A DNA stretch of 5,701 nucleotides from Rhodoferax sp. GTDB lineage: Bacteria; Pseudomonadota; Gammaproteobacteria; Burkholderiales; Burkholderiaceae_C. The stretch spans positions 1 through 5,701 of the forward strand of contig JAQTSL010000242.1 in the NCBI GenBank assembly GCA_028711355.1. Reading direction: 5' to 3'. The position numbers were made by a program, and so were the translations under genes. The notes below the pieces were generated by a model that made no database searches, was not told where the DNA came from, and worked only from the letters and a program-made list of their open reading frames with translations. Position 1 is the stretch's first letter. The number at the start of each line of letters is the position of its first letter. Below, in pieces: positions 1 to 5,150 of this stretch.

Positions 1-1
1 C

Positions 2-673
2 AACACCTATTCGTTGGAAAAATCGGTGGCGCTGATCACCGATTTTTATGACGAGCTGCTGGCGCACGACTGCATCCCGCTCACCATGGGCGGCGACCAC
101 ACCATTGCGCTGCCGATCCTGCGTGCCATAGCCAAAAAACACGGCCCGGTAGCGCTGGTGCACGTCGATGCCCACGCCGACATCAATGACGATATGTTTG
201 GCGAGCGCATCGCCCACGGCACACCGTTTCGCCGCGCTGTTGAAGAGGGCCTTCTTCAGTGCGAGCGCGTGTTCCAGATCGGGCTGCGTGGCAGTGGCTA
301 CGCGGCTGACGACTTCGACTGGCCGCGCCGCCAGGGCTTTCACCTGACGCTGGCGCACGAGGTCTGGTGGCAATCGCTCAGTCCCCTAATGGCCAACGTA
401 CGCGCCACCGTTGGCGACGCGCCGTGCTACCTGAGCTTTGACATCGATGGCATCGACCCGGCCTACGCCGGCGGCACCGGCACGCCCGAGGTCGGCGGCT
501 TGAGCGTGCCGCAAGCGCTGGAAATCATTCGCGGCTGCTACGGCCTGAACCTGGTCGGTGCCGACCTGGTGGAGGTCTCGCCAGTGTATGACAGCTCCGG
601 CAACACCGCCTTGCTGGGAGCCAACTTGTTGTTTGAAATGCTGTGTGTGTTGCCCAACGTTGCGCGCCGTTAA
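2..673 (+). CDS. speB: Ureohydrolase, agmatinase/guanidinobutyrase type (5' end missing)
   Basis: This is a manganese-dependent ureohydrolase of the arginase/agmatinase family, a cytoplasmic enzyme that removes urea from a guanidino compound. The frame is already open at the left edge (codons Asn-Thr-Tyr-Ser precede the TTG at 14), so the gene is truncated, not started at that TTG. 223 residues are visible; family members are about 305-320 residues, so roughly 90 N-terminal residues are missing. All three metal-binding motifs are intact: GGDHT (89-103), DAHAD (167-181) and DIDGIDP (440-460), supplying the two His and four Asp ligands of the dinuclear Mn site. The stretch FGERIAHGTPFRRAVEEG after the second motif and the ending NTALLGANLLFEMLCVLP resemble, from memory, Pseudomonas guanidinobutyrase GbuA more than E. 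coli SpeB, which has an FDHGTMF segment there. A gabD gene follows, which fits release of 4-aminobutyrate from 4-guanidinobutyrate. The family assignment is secure. The substrate (guanidinobutyrate, agmatine or guanidinopropionate) is inferred, and gbuA may be the better symbol. Confidence 0.93.
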   Translation, partial: NTYSLEKSVALITDFYDELLAHDCIPLTMGGDHTIALPILRAIAKKHGPVALVHVDAHADINDDMFGERIAHGTPFRRAVEEGLLQCERVFQIGLRGSGYAADDFDWPRRQGFHLTLAHEVWWQSLSPLMANVRATVGDAPCYLSFDIDGIDPAYAGGTGTPEVGGLSVPQALEIIRGCYGLNLVGADLVEVSPVYDSSGNTALLGANLLFEMLCVLPNVARR

Positions 674-680
674 TTGCCAT

Positions 681-711
681 CATTTTCATAGCTGCTAGCG
701 CTTATCTAACA
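681..711 (+). repeat. Left half of a short intergenic palindrome family (copy 1)
   Basis: Directly after the ureohydrolase stop codon lies CATTTT followed by ATAGCTGCTAGCGCTTATCT. Its 10-bp segment TAGCGCTTAT (696-705) has a perfect reverse complement, ATAAGCGCTA, at 842-851, beyond the large palindrome at 741-835. The reverse strand of 5418-5465 reads CATTTTTAATAGCTACTCGC and then TATCT, so it shares both the CATTTT lead-in and the ATAGCT-RCT-NGC core. I remember comparable elements scattered between genes in Comamonadaceae. That memory is not verified here, but the relation of the two copies is visible in the sequence. Confidence 0.6.
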
Positions 712-740
712 ATCATGGCATTGATGTCACTCCGAAGCAT

Positions 741-835
741 GAAAGATGGTTGTCATGGCGGGCCACGACCCGCAATCGAGTGCGTCCAAATTCATGGATA
801 CCGGGTCGTGGCCCGGTATGACAACCTGTTCTTTC
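741..835. repeat. Inverted pair of palindromic REP-like units forming a large hairpin
   Basis: Two 25-bp arms at 748-772 and 802-826 are reverse complements except for two adjacent positions, separated by 29 bp. Beyond a small internal loop the pairing resumes for 6 bp (741-746 with 830-835). Each arm is itself a palindromic unit with core CGGGCCACGACCCG, able to form a CGGG/CCCG stem with a CCACGA loop. In the right-hand unit the local stem is a perfect 8 bp (798-805 with 812-819, ATACCGGG/CCCGGTAT). Two palindromic units in opposite orientation are the architecture of a BIME, that is, paired REP sequences. No transposase is nearby, so any mobilisation would be in trans. The structure sits between the ureohydrolase and gabD genes and may attenuate read-through or stabilise the upstream message. 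Confidence 0.8.
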
Positions 836-841
836 ACGTAA

Positions 842-851
842 ATAAGCGCTA
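842..851. repeat. Right half-site of palindrome copy 1
   Basis: ATAAGCGCTA here is the exact reverse complement of 696-705. The two half-sites are 136 bp apart and enclose the REP-like pair at 741-835. The outer stem could close a long nested structure across most of the spacer. It ends 24 bp before the gabD ribosome binding site. Confidence 0.55.
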
Positions 852-874
852 ACGCCCCTTTTTATCCATCATTC

Positions 875-879
875 AGGAG
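875..879 (+). promoter_or_regulatory. Ribosome binding site of gabD
   Basis: AGGAG lies 5 nt upstream of the ATG at 885 and supports that start. No other in-frame start with a comparable site was seen. Confidence 0.85.
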
Positions 880-884
880 CCAAT

Positions 885-2357
885 ATGTCTGCCTCACCCC
901 TCGACCAACTCAAAGACCCCAGCCTGCTCAAGACCGACGCTTTCATCAATGGCCAGTGGGTCAGCGGTGCCAGCCGCTTTGCCGTAACCGATCCCGCTAC
1001 CGGTGCCCACCTGGCTGACGTGGCCAATCTGGGCCCGGCCGACGCTGAACGCGCCATCGCCGCGGCCAACGCCGCCTGGGGCCCCTGGCGCAGTAAAACC
1101 GCCAAGGAGCGCAGCATCATTTTGCGCAAGTGGTATGACCTGATCATGGCCAACCAGGATGACCTGGGGCGCATCATGACCGCCGAAGAAGGTAAGCCGC
1201 TGCCCGAGGCCAAAGGCGAAATCGCCTACGGTGCCAGCTTTGTCGAGTGGTTTGCCGAAGAAGCCAAACGCATCAACGGCGAAACCCTGCCCCAGTTTGA
1301 CAACAACCGCCGCCTGCTACTGCTGCGCCAGCCCATCGGCGTGTGTGCGGCGATCACGCCGTGGAACTTTCCGATGGCGATGATCACGCGCAAGGTCTCC
1401 CCGGCGCTGGCCGCCGGTTGCCCGGTGGTGATCAAACCGGCTGAGCTGACGCCTTTGAGCGCGCTGGCGCTGGCCGAACTGGCCTTGCGCGCGGGCATTC
1501 CGGCCGGTGTTTTGAACGTCCTGAGCGCCGACGCCGACAACTCAATTGCCATCGGCAAGGTGTTCTGCGCCAGCGACATCGTGCGCCACATCAGCTTTAC
1601 CGGCAGCACTGAAGTGGGCCGCATCCTGCTGGCGCAATCGGCTCCCACGGTAAAAAAGCTGAGTTTGGAATTGGGTGGCAACGCGCCATTCATCGTGTTT
1701 GACGATGCCGACATCGACAGCGCGGTCGAAGGTGCTTTTGCCAGCAAGTACCGCAATGCTGGCCAAACCTGCGTTTGCAGCAACCGCCTGTACGTGCAGG
1801 CCGGTGTCTATGACGAGTTTGTCGCCAAGTTCGCCGCCAAGGTCAAAACGGCCAAGGTTGGCAACGGGTTTGAAGACGGCGTCAACCAGGGGCCGATGAT
1901 TGAAGAAGCAGCGCTAGAAAAGGTAGAGCGGCACGTGCAGGATGCGCTTGCCAAAGGGGCACGTTTGCTCTGTGGTGGCAAGCGCTTGCCGGGGCTGTTT
2001 TTTGAGCCCACGGTGATCGCTGATGCCACACCCGACATGCTGTGTGCACGAGAGGAAACCTTCGGCCCGTTTGCGCCGGTGTTCAAGTTTGACACCGAAG
2101 CGGATGCCATCTATGCAGCCAATCACACCGAGTTCGGCCTGGCCAGCTACTTTTACAGCCGCGACATTGGCCGCATCTGGCGTGTCAGTGAGGCGCTGGA
2201 ATACGGCATGGTGGGCGTCAACGTGGGAATTCTCGCCACCGAACACGTGCCGTTTGGCGGCGTCAAGCAGTCTGGCCTGGGCCGCGAAGGCTCACATTTG
2301 GGGATCGACGACTACGTCGAAATCAAATACGTCTGCGTCGGCGACATCCTGAAGTAA
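885..2357 (+). CDS. gabD: Succinate-semialdehyde dehydrogenase (NAD(P)+)
   Basis: This 490-residue aldehyde dehydrogenase should oxidise succinic semialdehyde to succinate in the cytoplasm, the last step of 4-aminobutyrate catabolism into the TCA cycle. Length and sequence follow E. coli GabD (482 aa) along the whole protein. Landmarks include TPWNFP with Asn161 stabilising the thiohemiacetal, KPAELTP with Lys184 in the cofactor site, the cofactor motif FTGSTEVG (238-245), ELGGNAPF with general base Glu262, and NAGQTCVCSNR with catalytic Cys296. Cys298, two residues on, is the partner cysteine typical of GabD/ALDH5 enzymes and able to form a redox-sensitive disulfide. Arg169 (MITRK) and Arg290 (SKYRNAGQTC) fit the carboxylate-binding arginines known for this subfamily. 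The C-terminal PFGGVKQSGLGREGSHLGIDDYVEIKY is characteristic. The gene follows the ureohydrolase in the same direction after a 211-bp spacer, which suggests a shared pathway but not necessarily a shared transcript. Cofactor preference cannot be read from the sequence. Glutarate-semialdehyde is an alternative substrate. Confidence 0.95.
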   Translation: MSASPLDQLKDPSLLKTDAFINGQWVSGASRFAVTDPATGAHLADVANLGPADAERAIAAANAAWGPWRSKTAKERSIILRKWYDLIMANQDDLGRIMTAEEGKPLPEAKGEIAYGASFVEWFAEEAKRINGETLPQFDNNRRLLLLRQPIGVCAAITPWNFPMAMITRKVSPALAAGCPVVIKPAELTPLSALALAELALRAGIPAGVLNVLSADADNSIAIGKVFCASDIVRHISFTGSTEVGRILLAQSAPTVKKLSLELGGNAPFIVFDDADIDSAVEGAFASKYRNAGQTCVCSNRLYVQAGVYDEFVAKFAAKVKTAKVGNGFEDGVNQGPMIEEAALEKVERHVQDALAKGARLLCGGKRLPGLFFEPTVIADATPDMLCAREETFGPFAPVFKFDTEADAIYAANHTEFGLASYFYSRDIGRIWRVSEALEYGMVGVNVGILATEHVPFGGVKQSGLGREGSHLGIDDYVEIKYVCVGDILK

Positions 2358-2459
2358 TTCCGTTTCCAGATCGATACGAAACCAGACGCGAAGCCGCAGA
2401 CAGTGCTGACGCACGCCGTGGCGTTGCAACAACGTGTCGGATTGATATGGAAATGGAAT
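2357..2459. repeat. 103-bp hairpin element filling a convergent spacer
   Basis: The left arm 2357-2375 and right arm 2441-2459 pair over 19 positions: 16 Watson-Crick pairs, two G-U pairs if read as plus-strand RNA, and one G-A mismatch. Three more pairs follow inside (2377-2379 with 2437-2439). The interior holds two further small stems, GTGC/GCAC (2403-2406 with 2411-2414) and CGTTG/CAACG (2422-2426 with 2430-2434). The left arm begins at the last base of the gabD stop codon and the right arm ends 4 bp before the DUF2059 stop codon, so the element fills the gap between convergent genes. A T-run (2468-2473) follows in the plus direction, compatible with termination for gabD. Its structure also resembles a small non-autonomous element with terminal inverted repeats. 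No target duplication is evident. Confidence 0.65.
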
Positions 2460-2463
2460 AAGC

Positions 2464-3075
2464 CTACTTTTTTGGCGCGCCAAGTGATTGCGACGCAGGC
2501 TTGGCCGGGGGCACTACAGGCAGGTCCAGGTGCTTCACAATCGCCTGTTCCAGCGCCTTGACCTTTGGCTCAACGCTGGCCTTGGACTGCGCCACCACCT
2601 GGTCTCCCAGCGCCTTTTGAAAATCAGGAGCCATCTGCGCAAATTTATGGTTAACCGGCGACTCCATGATGCCGATCAGTTCTTTGAGCTCGGCCTCAGT
2701 AAATTTTTCGTCCAGCAAGGCACCAATGGTTGACGGCCCCAGCTTGACCGCTTGCTCACGCGCCAACGGACCCACATCGGCGGCGTACTGGTTGATATCT
2801 TCCTGAATTTTCTTGGCAATCGCCTCGCGCTTGTCAGGCGCCACCCGAGTTTGCAGCGCAACGCTGGCCTGCTGCATCATTTGTAGCGCCGGGCGCTCCA
2901 CGATCGCCTGCGCCACCTGCTCGATGGCTTTTTGTTGCAGCGTCAGCAGCCGTGCCACCAGTTGTTTCTTGGCCGGGGACGATGGTGTCGGCGCAGTTGC
3001 TTGTGTTGGTGCCTGCGCTTGCGCTTGTGCCCATGCGCCAGCCACCACCAAGACCAAAACGGCAAATTTTTTCAT
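2464..3075 (-). CDS. Exported DUF2059-family protein of unknown function
   Basis: This 203-residue protein begins with a clear signal peptide: MKK, a hydrophobic stretch (FAVLVLVVAGAWA, residues 4-16) and a probable cleavage after the Ala-Gln-Ala repeats near residue 20. It is therefore expected in the periplasm. An Ala/Gln/Pro/Thr-rich linker (about 18-35) leads to a mainly helical domain. Residues about 110-180 match the DUF2059 pattern, in which a 'FTEAEL-EL' segment (125-133) precedes a short 'SPV--KFAQMAPDF' helix (139-152), as I recall the family. No catalytic motif or lipobox Cys is visible, and the molecular role of the family is unknown to me. The C-terminus is Pro/Ala/Lys-rich. The start is supported by GAAGGG, 7 nt upstream on the minus strand (3083-3088). 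It is transcribed towards gabD and away from the tRNA gene and seems to be a single-gene unit. Confidence 0.85.
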   Translation of the reverse strand: MKKFAVLVLVVAGAWAQAQAQAPTQATAPTPSSPAKKQLVARLLTLQQKAIEQVAQAIVERPALQMMQQASVALQTRVAPDKREAIAKKIQEDINQYAADVGPLAREQAVKLGPSTIGALLDEKFTEAELKELIGIMESPVNHKFAQMAPDFQKALGDQVVAQSKASVEPKVKALEQAIVKHLDLPVVPPAKPASQSLGAPKK

Positions 3076-3082
3076 GTCAATT

Positions 3083-3088
3083 CCCTTC
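3083..3088 (-). promoter_or_regulatory. Ribosome binding site of the DUF2059 gene
   Basis: Read on the minus strand this is GAAGGG, 7 nt before the ATG at 3075-3073. It fixes the start so that the full signal peptide is included. Confidence 0.75.
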
Positions 3089-3119
3089 AGTTCAAAATGT
3101 TCAGAAAAGCTAAAACATC

Positions 3120-3145
3120 AGTTTAGTCGATGCGCGCACGCGACT
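3120..3145 (-). promoter_or_regulatory. Possible promoter with overlapping dyad for the DUF2059 gene
   Basis: On the minus strand TAAACT (3125-3120) could serve as a -10 box about 45 bp from the start codon. No good -35 hexamer is found at standard spacing. Directly upstream of it the plus strand shows a dyad, AGTCG (3125-3129) and CGACT (3141-3145), flanking the perfect 8-bp palindrome TGCGCGCA (3131-3138). This is operator-like in shape, but short arms in GC-rich DNA can arise by chance. Confidence 0.25.
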
Positions 3146-3180
3146 GGCACCGAACGACGCCGGCAAATGCGCCAGCAAGC

Positions 3181-3186
3181 TAGAAT
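3181..3186 (+). promoter_or_regulatory. Likely -10 box of the tRNA-Gly promoter
   Basis: TAGAAT lies 10 nt before the first base of the mature tRNA. Transcription would start around 3193, giving a 5' leader of only a few bases for RNase P. The region 17 bp upstream (around 3158-3163) shows no recognisable -35 hexamer, so the promoter is assigned on the -10 box and its position alone. Confidence 0.5.
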
Positions 3187-3196
3187 CGCCGCCCAC

Positions 3197-3270
3197 GCGG
3201 GTGTAGTTCAATGGTAGAACGGCAGCTTCCCAAGCTTCATACGAGGGTTCGATTCCCTTCACCCGCTCCA
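3197..3270 (+). tRNA. tRNA-Gly (anticodon CCC), CCA encoded
   Basis: The 74-nt sequence folds as a complete cloverleaf. The acceptor stem pairs GCGGGTG with CACCCGC, the D-stem GTTC with GAAC, and the T-stem GAGGG with CCCTT (one G-U pair) around the loop TTCGATT. The discriminator base is U and CCA is encoded. The anticodon loop is TTCCCAA, so the anticodon is CCC (3229-3231), reading glycine codon GGG. The sequence closely follows E. coli tRNA-Gly(CCC) as I remember it, including AGTTCAATGGTAGAAC and CGAGGGTTCGATTCCCTTC. The anticodon stem GCAGC/GCTTC contains a C-U mismatch at positions 28 and 42. It is a single gene, transcribed divergently from the DUF2059 gene and convergently with ipdC. 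Confidence 0.97.
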
Positions 3271-3272
3271 TC

Positions 3273-3288
3273 TGGTCGTCTCAGACCA
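3273..3288 (+). terminator. Weak stem-loop after tRNA-Gly
   Basis: TGGTC (3273-3277) pairs with GACCA (3284-3288) around a 6-nt loop, beginning two bases after the encoded CCA. The next T-rich runs are 12 or more bases downstream (TTTT at 3301-3304; TCTTTTTT at 3315-3322), so this is not a textbook intrinsic terminator. It could assist 3' processing or partial termination. Nothing else recognisable was seen between it and the end of ipdC. Confidence 0.3.
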
Positions 3289-3390
3289 CGCCAAATCCTC
3301 TTTTGCCCCGTTGATCTTTTTTACATATGCCAACCGCCCGGCTGTTGATAGGAGCTGCGCCCTCGCTGCGAATGGCTGTTGGGTTTCGGA

Positions 3391-5013
3391 TTATTTCACC
3401 GCATTGAGCCGTTTGACCCCCGCTACAAAGCGCTGCAAGGTGCTAGAGAGCACGCCGCGCGGGATGGTGACTTCAATCAACTGGAATTTGCCGCGTGTGG
3501 CTACGGCGTGTTCCAGCGCGGTGTGCAGTTCGGCGCGGGTGCCCACGCGCACACCGTCGCCGCCCAGGCCGCTGGCGATCTCGGCAAAACCCCAGTGGTC
3601 CAGGTCGTTGAAGCCTGACTCTGGCTGAAAGGTGCGCAGCATTTCCCAACTGGCGTTGTTAAAGACGATGACGATCGGGTCCCAGCCGTAGCGGCGGCAG
3701 TTGCCCAGCTCCCAGCCAGTCATCTGAAAAGCGCCGTCACCGACCAGAATCAGTGGCCGCTCACCGGTGGCGGCTTGCAGCCCCAAGCCGGCGGGTACGC
3801 CAAAGCCCATGGTGGCGTAGTAGCCGGGTGCCACCAGTGCGGTGTGGTTGATCTCCATCGCGGTGAACAGGCAGTCGCCCATGTCGCTGGCAATCGGCAT
3901 CTTGCCGTGGCGCACCATCAGGTCGTTGACAGCGGTGGCGATGTCGGTGGGGGTGATGCTTTGCTGATCGGCTGGCAAACCGGTCGGGAAATGCTGCGGG
4001 GTGACATGGAAGGCCTTGTCTGGCCCACTGACGCGCGCCAGCATCCGGTTCACCACGGCAGCCAGCGGCAACCGGGCATAGGTGTGGTAGCCGATGTTGA
4101 CCTGACCGTTCAGGGCCTGAATTGTCTTGCGCATATCGATCTTGGTCTCGGACACGGCAAAGTTGGTGTCGCAAATGATTTCGCCCAGCAAAAACAGCCC
4201 GTCCGAGCTTTCCACCAAATGCGTCACCTCCGGCAAACCCGCCACGCCCATATAGGTGCCGATCAGTGGCGCGTCCTGCTCAGCCAGCAGGCCACGGCCC
4301 ATAAAACTGGTGACCACTGGCAAGCCCAGGCGGCGTGACAGCGCGGCTACTTTGTCTTCCAGCCCGTAGCGGCGCACTTCGACCCCGGCCATCAGTACCG
4401 GGGACTTGGCCTGCGCCAGGCGTGCCAGAATTTCATCAACACAAGCATCCAGCGCGTCGGGGTCAACCGCTTGGGGCACCTCGGGAACCACCGCAGCGCA
4501 GGGCATGGCCACCATGTCACGCGGGATTTCGATATACACCGGCTCGCTGTGGCGCAGGCAACTGGCCAGCACCCGGGCGATGTCGGCCGGGGCGCGATCC
4601 GCATCGTCCAAGCGGCACTGGTCGCAGGTGATTTCTTTGAAAATTTGGAATTGACTGTCGAGCGTTTTGGCCTGATGGTGCAGCAGCAAGCCAGAGCGCG
4701 ACTCGTTCTTGCCCGGCCCGCCTGACAGCACCACCAGCGGGGACTTTTCGGCAAAGGCGGCGGCAACCGAATTGATCATGTTCAGCGCTCCTGCGCCGTA
4801 GGTGACGGCGGCCACGCCCAAACTGGCGTTGATGCGCGCGGCGGCATCGGCAGCAAAGCCCACGCCGGGTTCGTGGCTCAGGGTGTAGAGCGGCAGAATT
4901 TTGGATTCTTCAATGATGCGAAAGTAGGGCAGGGCAAAGTCGCCGGGAATGCCAAAAATCTGCCGCGCGCCGTGCCTTTTGAGCGCGGTCAGCAATTGTT
5001 CGGTGAGGTTCAT
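3391..5013 (-). CDS. ipdC: Indolepyruvate/phenylpyruvate decarboxylase (ThDP-dependent)
   Basis: This 540-residue cytoplasmic thiamine diphosphate enzyme decarboxylates aryl-pyruvates (phenylpyruvate, indole-3-pyruvate) to aryl-acetaldehydes. It has the usual three domains: pyrimidine-binding (about 1-175), central (about 180-340) and pyrophosphate-binding (about 355-540). Asp25 lies in GIPGDFALP, cofactor-activating Glu48 in LSHEPGVGF, and the His pair 112-113 in LLLHHQ. The ThDP/Mg motif runs from GDGAFQ (425-430) to NN (452-453). Asp282 (CDTNFAVS) is present, while Leu459 occupies the position of the catalytic Glu of classical pyruvate decarboxylases (NNASWEML). I recall this combination from Azospirillum brasilense phenylpyruvate decarboxylase (545 aa), to which the sequence is very similar throughout (NASWEMLRTFQPES, FMGRGLL, YHTYA). 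The ATG is preceded by GGAAA 8 nt upstream on the minus strand. The gene stands alone on this strand. Its role may be phenylalanine catabolism to phenylacetate or auxin synthesis; the sequence does not decide. Confidence 0.93.
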   Translation of the reverse strand: MNLTEQLLTALKRHGARQIFGIPGDFALPYFRIIEESKILPLYTLSHEPGVGFAADAAARINASLGVAAVTYGAGALNMINSVAAAFAEKSPLVVLSGGPGKNESRSGLLLHHQAKTLDSQFQIFKEITCDQCRLDDADRAPADIARVLASCLRHSEPVYIEIPRDMVAMPCAAVVPEVPQAVDPDALDACVDEILARLAQAKSPVLMAGVEVRRYGLEDKVAALSRRLGLPVVTSFMGRGLLAEQDAPLIGTYMGVAGLPEVTHLVESSDGLFLLGEIICDTNFAVSETKIDMRKTIQALNGQVNIGYHTYARLPLAAVVNRMLARVSGPDKAFHVTPQHFPTGLPADQQSITPTDIATAVNDLMVRHGKMPIASDMGDCLFTAMEINHTALVAPGYYATMGFGVPAGLGLQAATGERPLILVGDGAFQMTGWELGNCRRYGWDPIVIVFNNASWEMLRTFQPESGFNDLDHWGFAEIASGLGGDGVRVGTRAELHTALEHAVATRGKFQLIEVTIPRGVLSSTLQRFVAGVKRLNAVK

Positions 5014-5038
5014 GGGTCATGTTTCCAGGGTTTGAGGT

Positions 5039-5060
5039 GCGCGAATTATCACGTTCGCGC
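5039..5060. promoter_or_regulatory. Operator-like dyad overlapping the presumed ipdC promoter
   Basis: GCGCGAA (5039-5045) and TTCGCGC (5054-5060) form a perfect 7-bp inverted repeat with an 8-bp spacer. On the minus strand the best -10 candidate for ipdC, GATAAT (5050-5045), overlaps the spacer and one arm. The start codon is about 30 bp further. The position and shape fit a repressor or activator site controlling ipdC. No clear -35 hexamer is visible, and the binding protein is unknown. Confidence 0.4.
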
Positions 5061-5136
5061 CGGGCTTGCCGTTGGCCATAATCGGATTGCAATGGCGACG
5101 ATTCCTGGCACGGCAAAGGTCTGGTTCTTTCCACGC

Positions 5137-5142
5137 TAAACT
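5137..5142 (+). promoter_or_regulatory. Possible -10 box just upstream of the MoaD-like gene
   Basis: TAAACT ends 8 bp before the ATG at 5151. If it works as a -10 box, transcription would begin at or within a few bases of the start codon, giving a leaderless or nearly leaderless message. That would agree with the lack of a Shine-Dalgarno sequence there (the preceding bases are CTTCATTGGT). No convincing -35 hexamer was found. Confidence 0.3.
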
Positions 5143-5150
5143 TCATTGGT

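Noticed and set aside
14..16. TTG at 14 as the start of the ureohydrolase
   Set aside because: The frame is open to the window edge and the family has about 90 more N-terminal residues, so this is an internal Leu codon of a truncated gene.
713..797. TCATGG occurring three times at 713, 753 and 792, about 40 bp apart
   Set aside because: The second and third copies are parts of the two REP-like units and the first is a chance hexamer. There is no longer direct repeat and no repeat-spacer pattern, so it is not a CRISPR or iteron array.
643..852. Plus-strand open frame of 69 codons across the ureohydrolase-gabD spacer
   Set aside because: It overlaps the end of the ureohydrolase and runs through the palindromes. 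It has no ribosome site, and its apparent hydrophobic start comes from the shadow of the upstream gene.
1226..1783. Minus-strand open frame of 185 codons inside gabD
   Set aside because: It is an antisense shadow of a well-matched gabD coding region. It has no start signals and its composition is typical of a reverse frame.
2357..2459. The hairpin element as an integron attC site
   Set aside because: It lacks the paired RYYYAAC/GTTRRRY core sites at its ends, and no integrase or cassette array is present.
3271..3390. An attachment site or integrated element at the 3' end of the tRNA gene
   Set aside because: tRNA-Gly genes are common integration targets, but no integrase and no repeated tRNA 3' segment is present in the window. 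The downstream DNA leads straight into ipdC.
3775..4631. Plus-strand open frames antisense to ipdC (3775-4338 and 4335-4631)
   Set aside because: They are long only because the opposite strand is GC-rich coding sequence. Their translations are rich in His, Gln and Arg without domain features, and ipdC is clearly the real gene.
3391..5013. The ThDP enzyme as 2-ketoarginine decarboxylase (AruI) of the arginine transaminase route
   Set aside because: The nearby ureohydrolase makes the idea attractive, but AruI is of the acetolactate-synthase type as I recall. This sequence follows phenylpyruvate/indolepyruvate decarboxylase along its whole length, and other genes and a tRNA lie between them.
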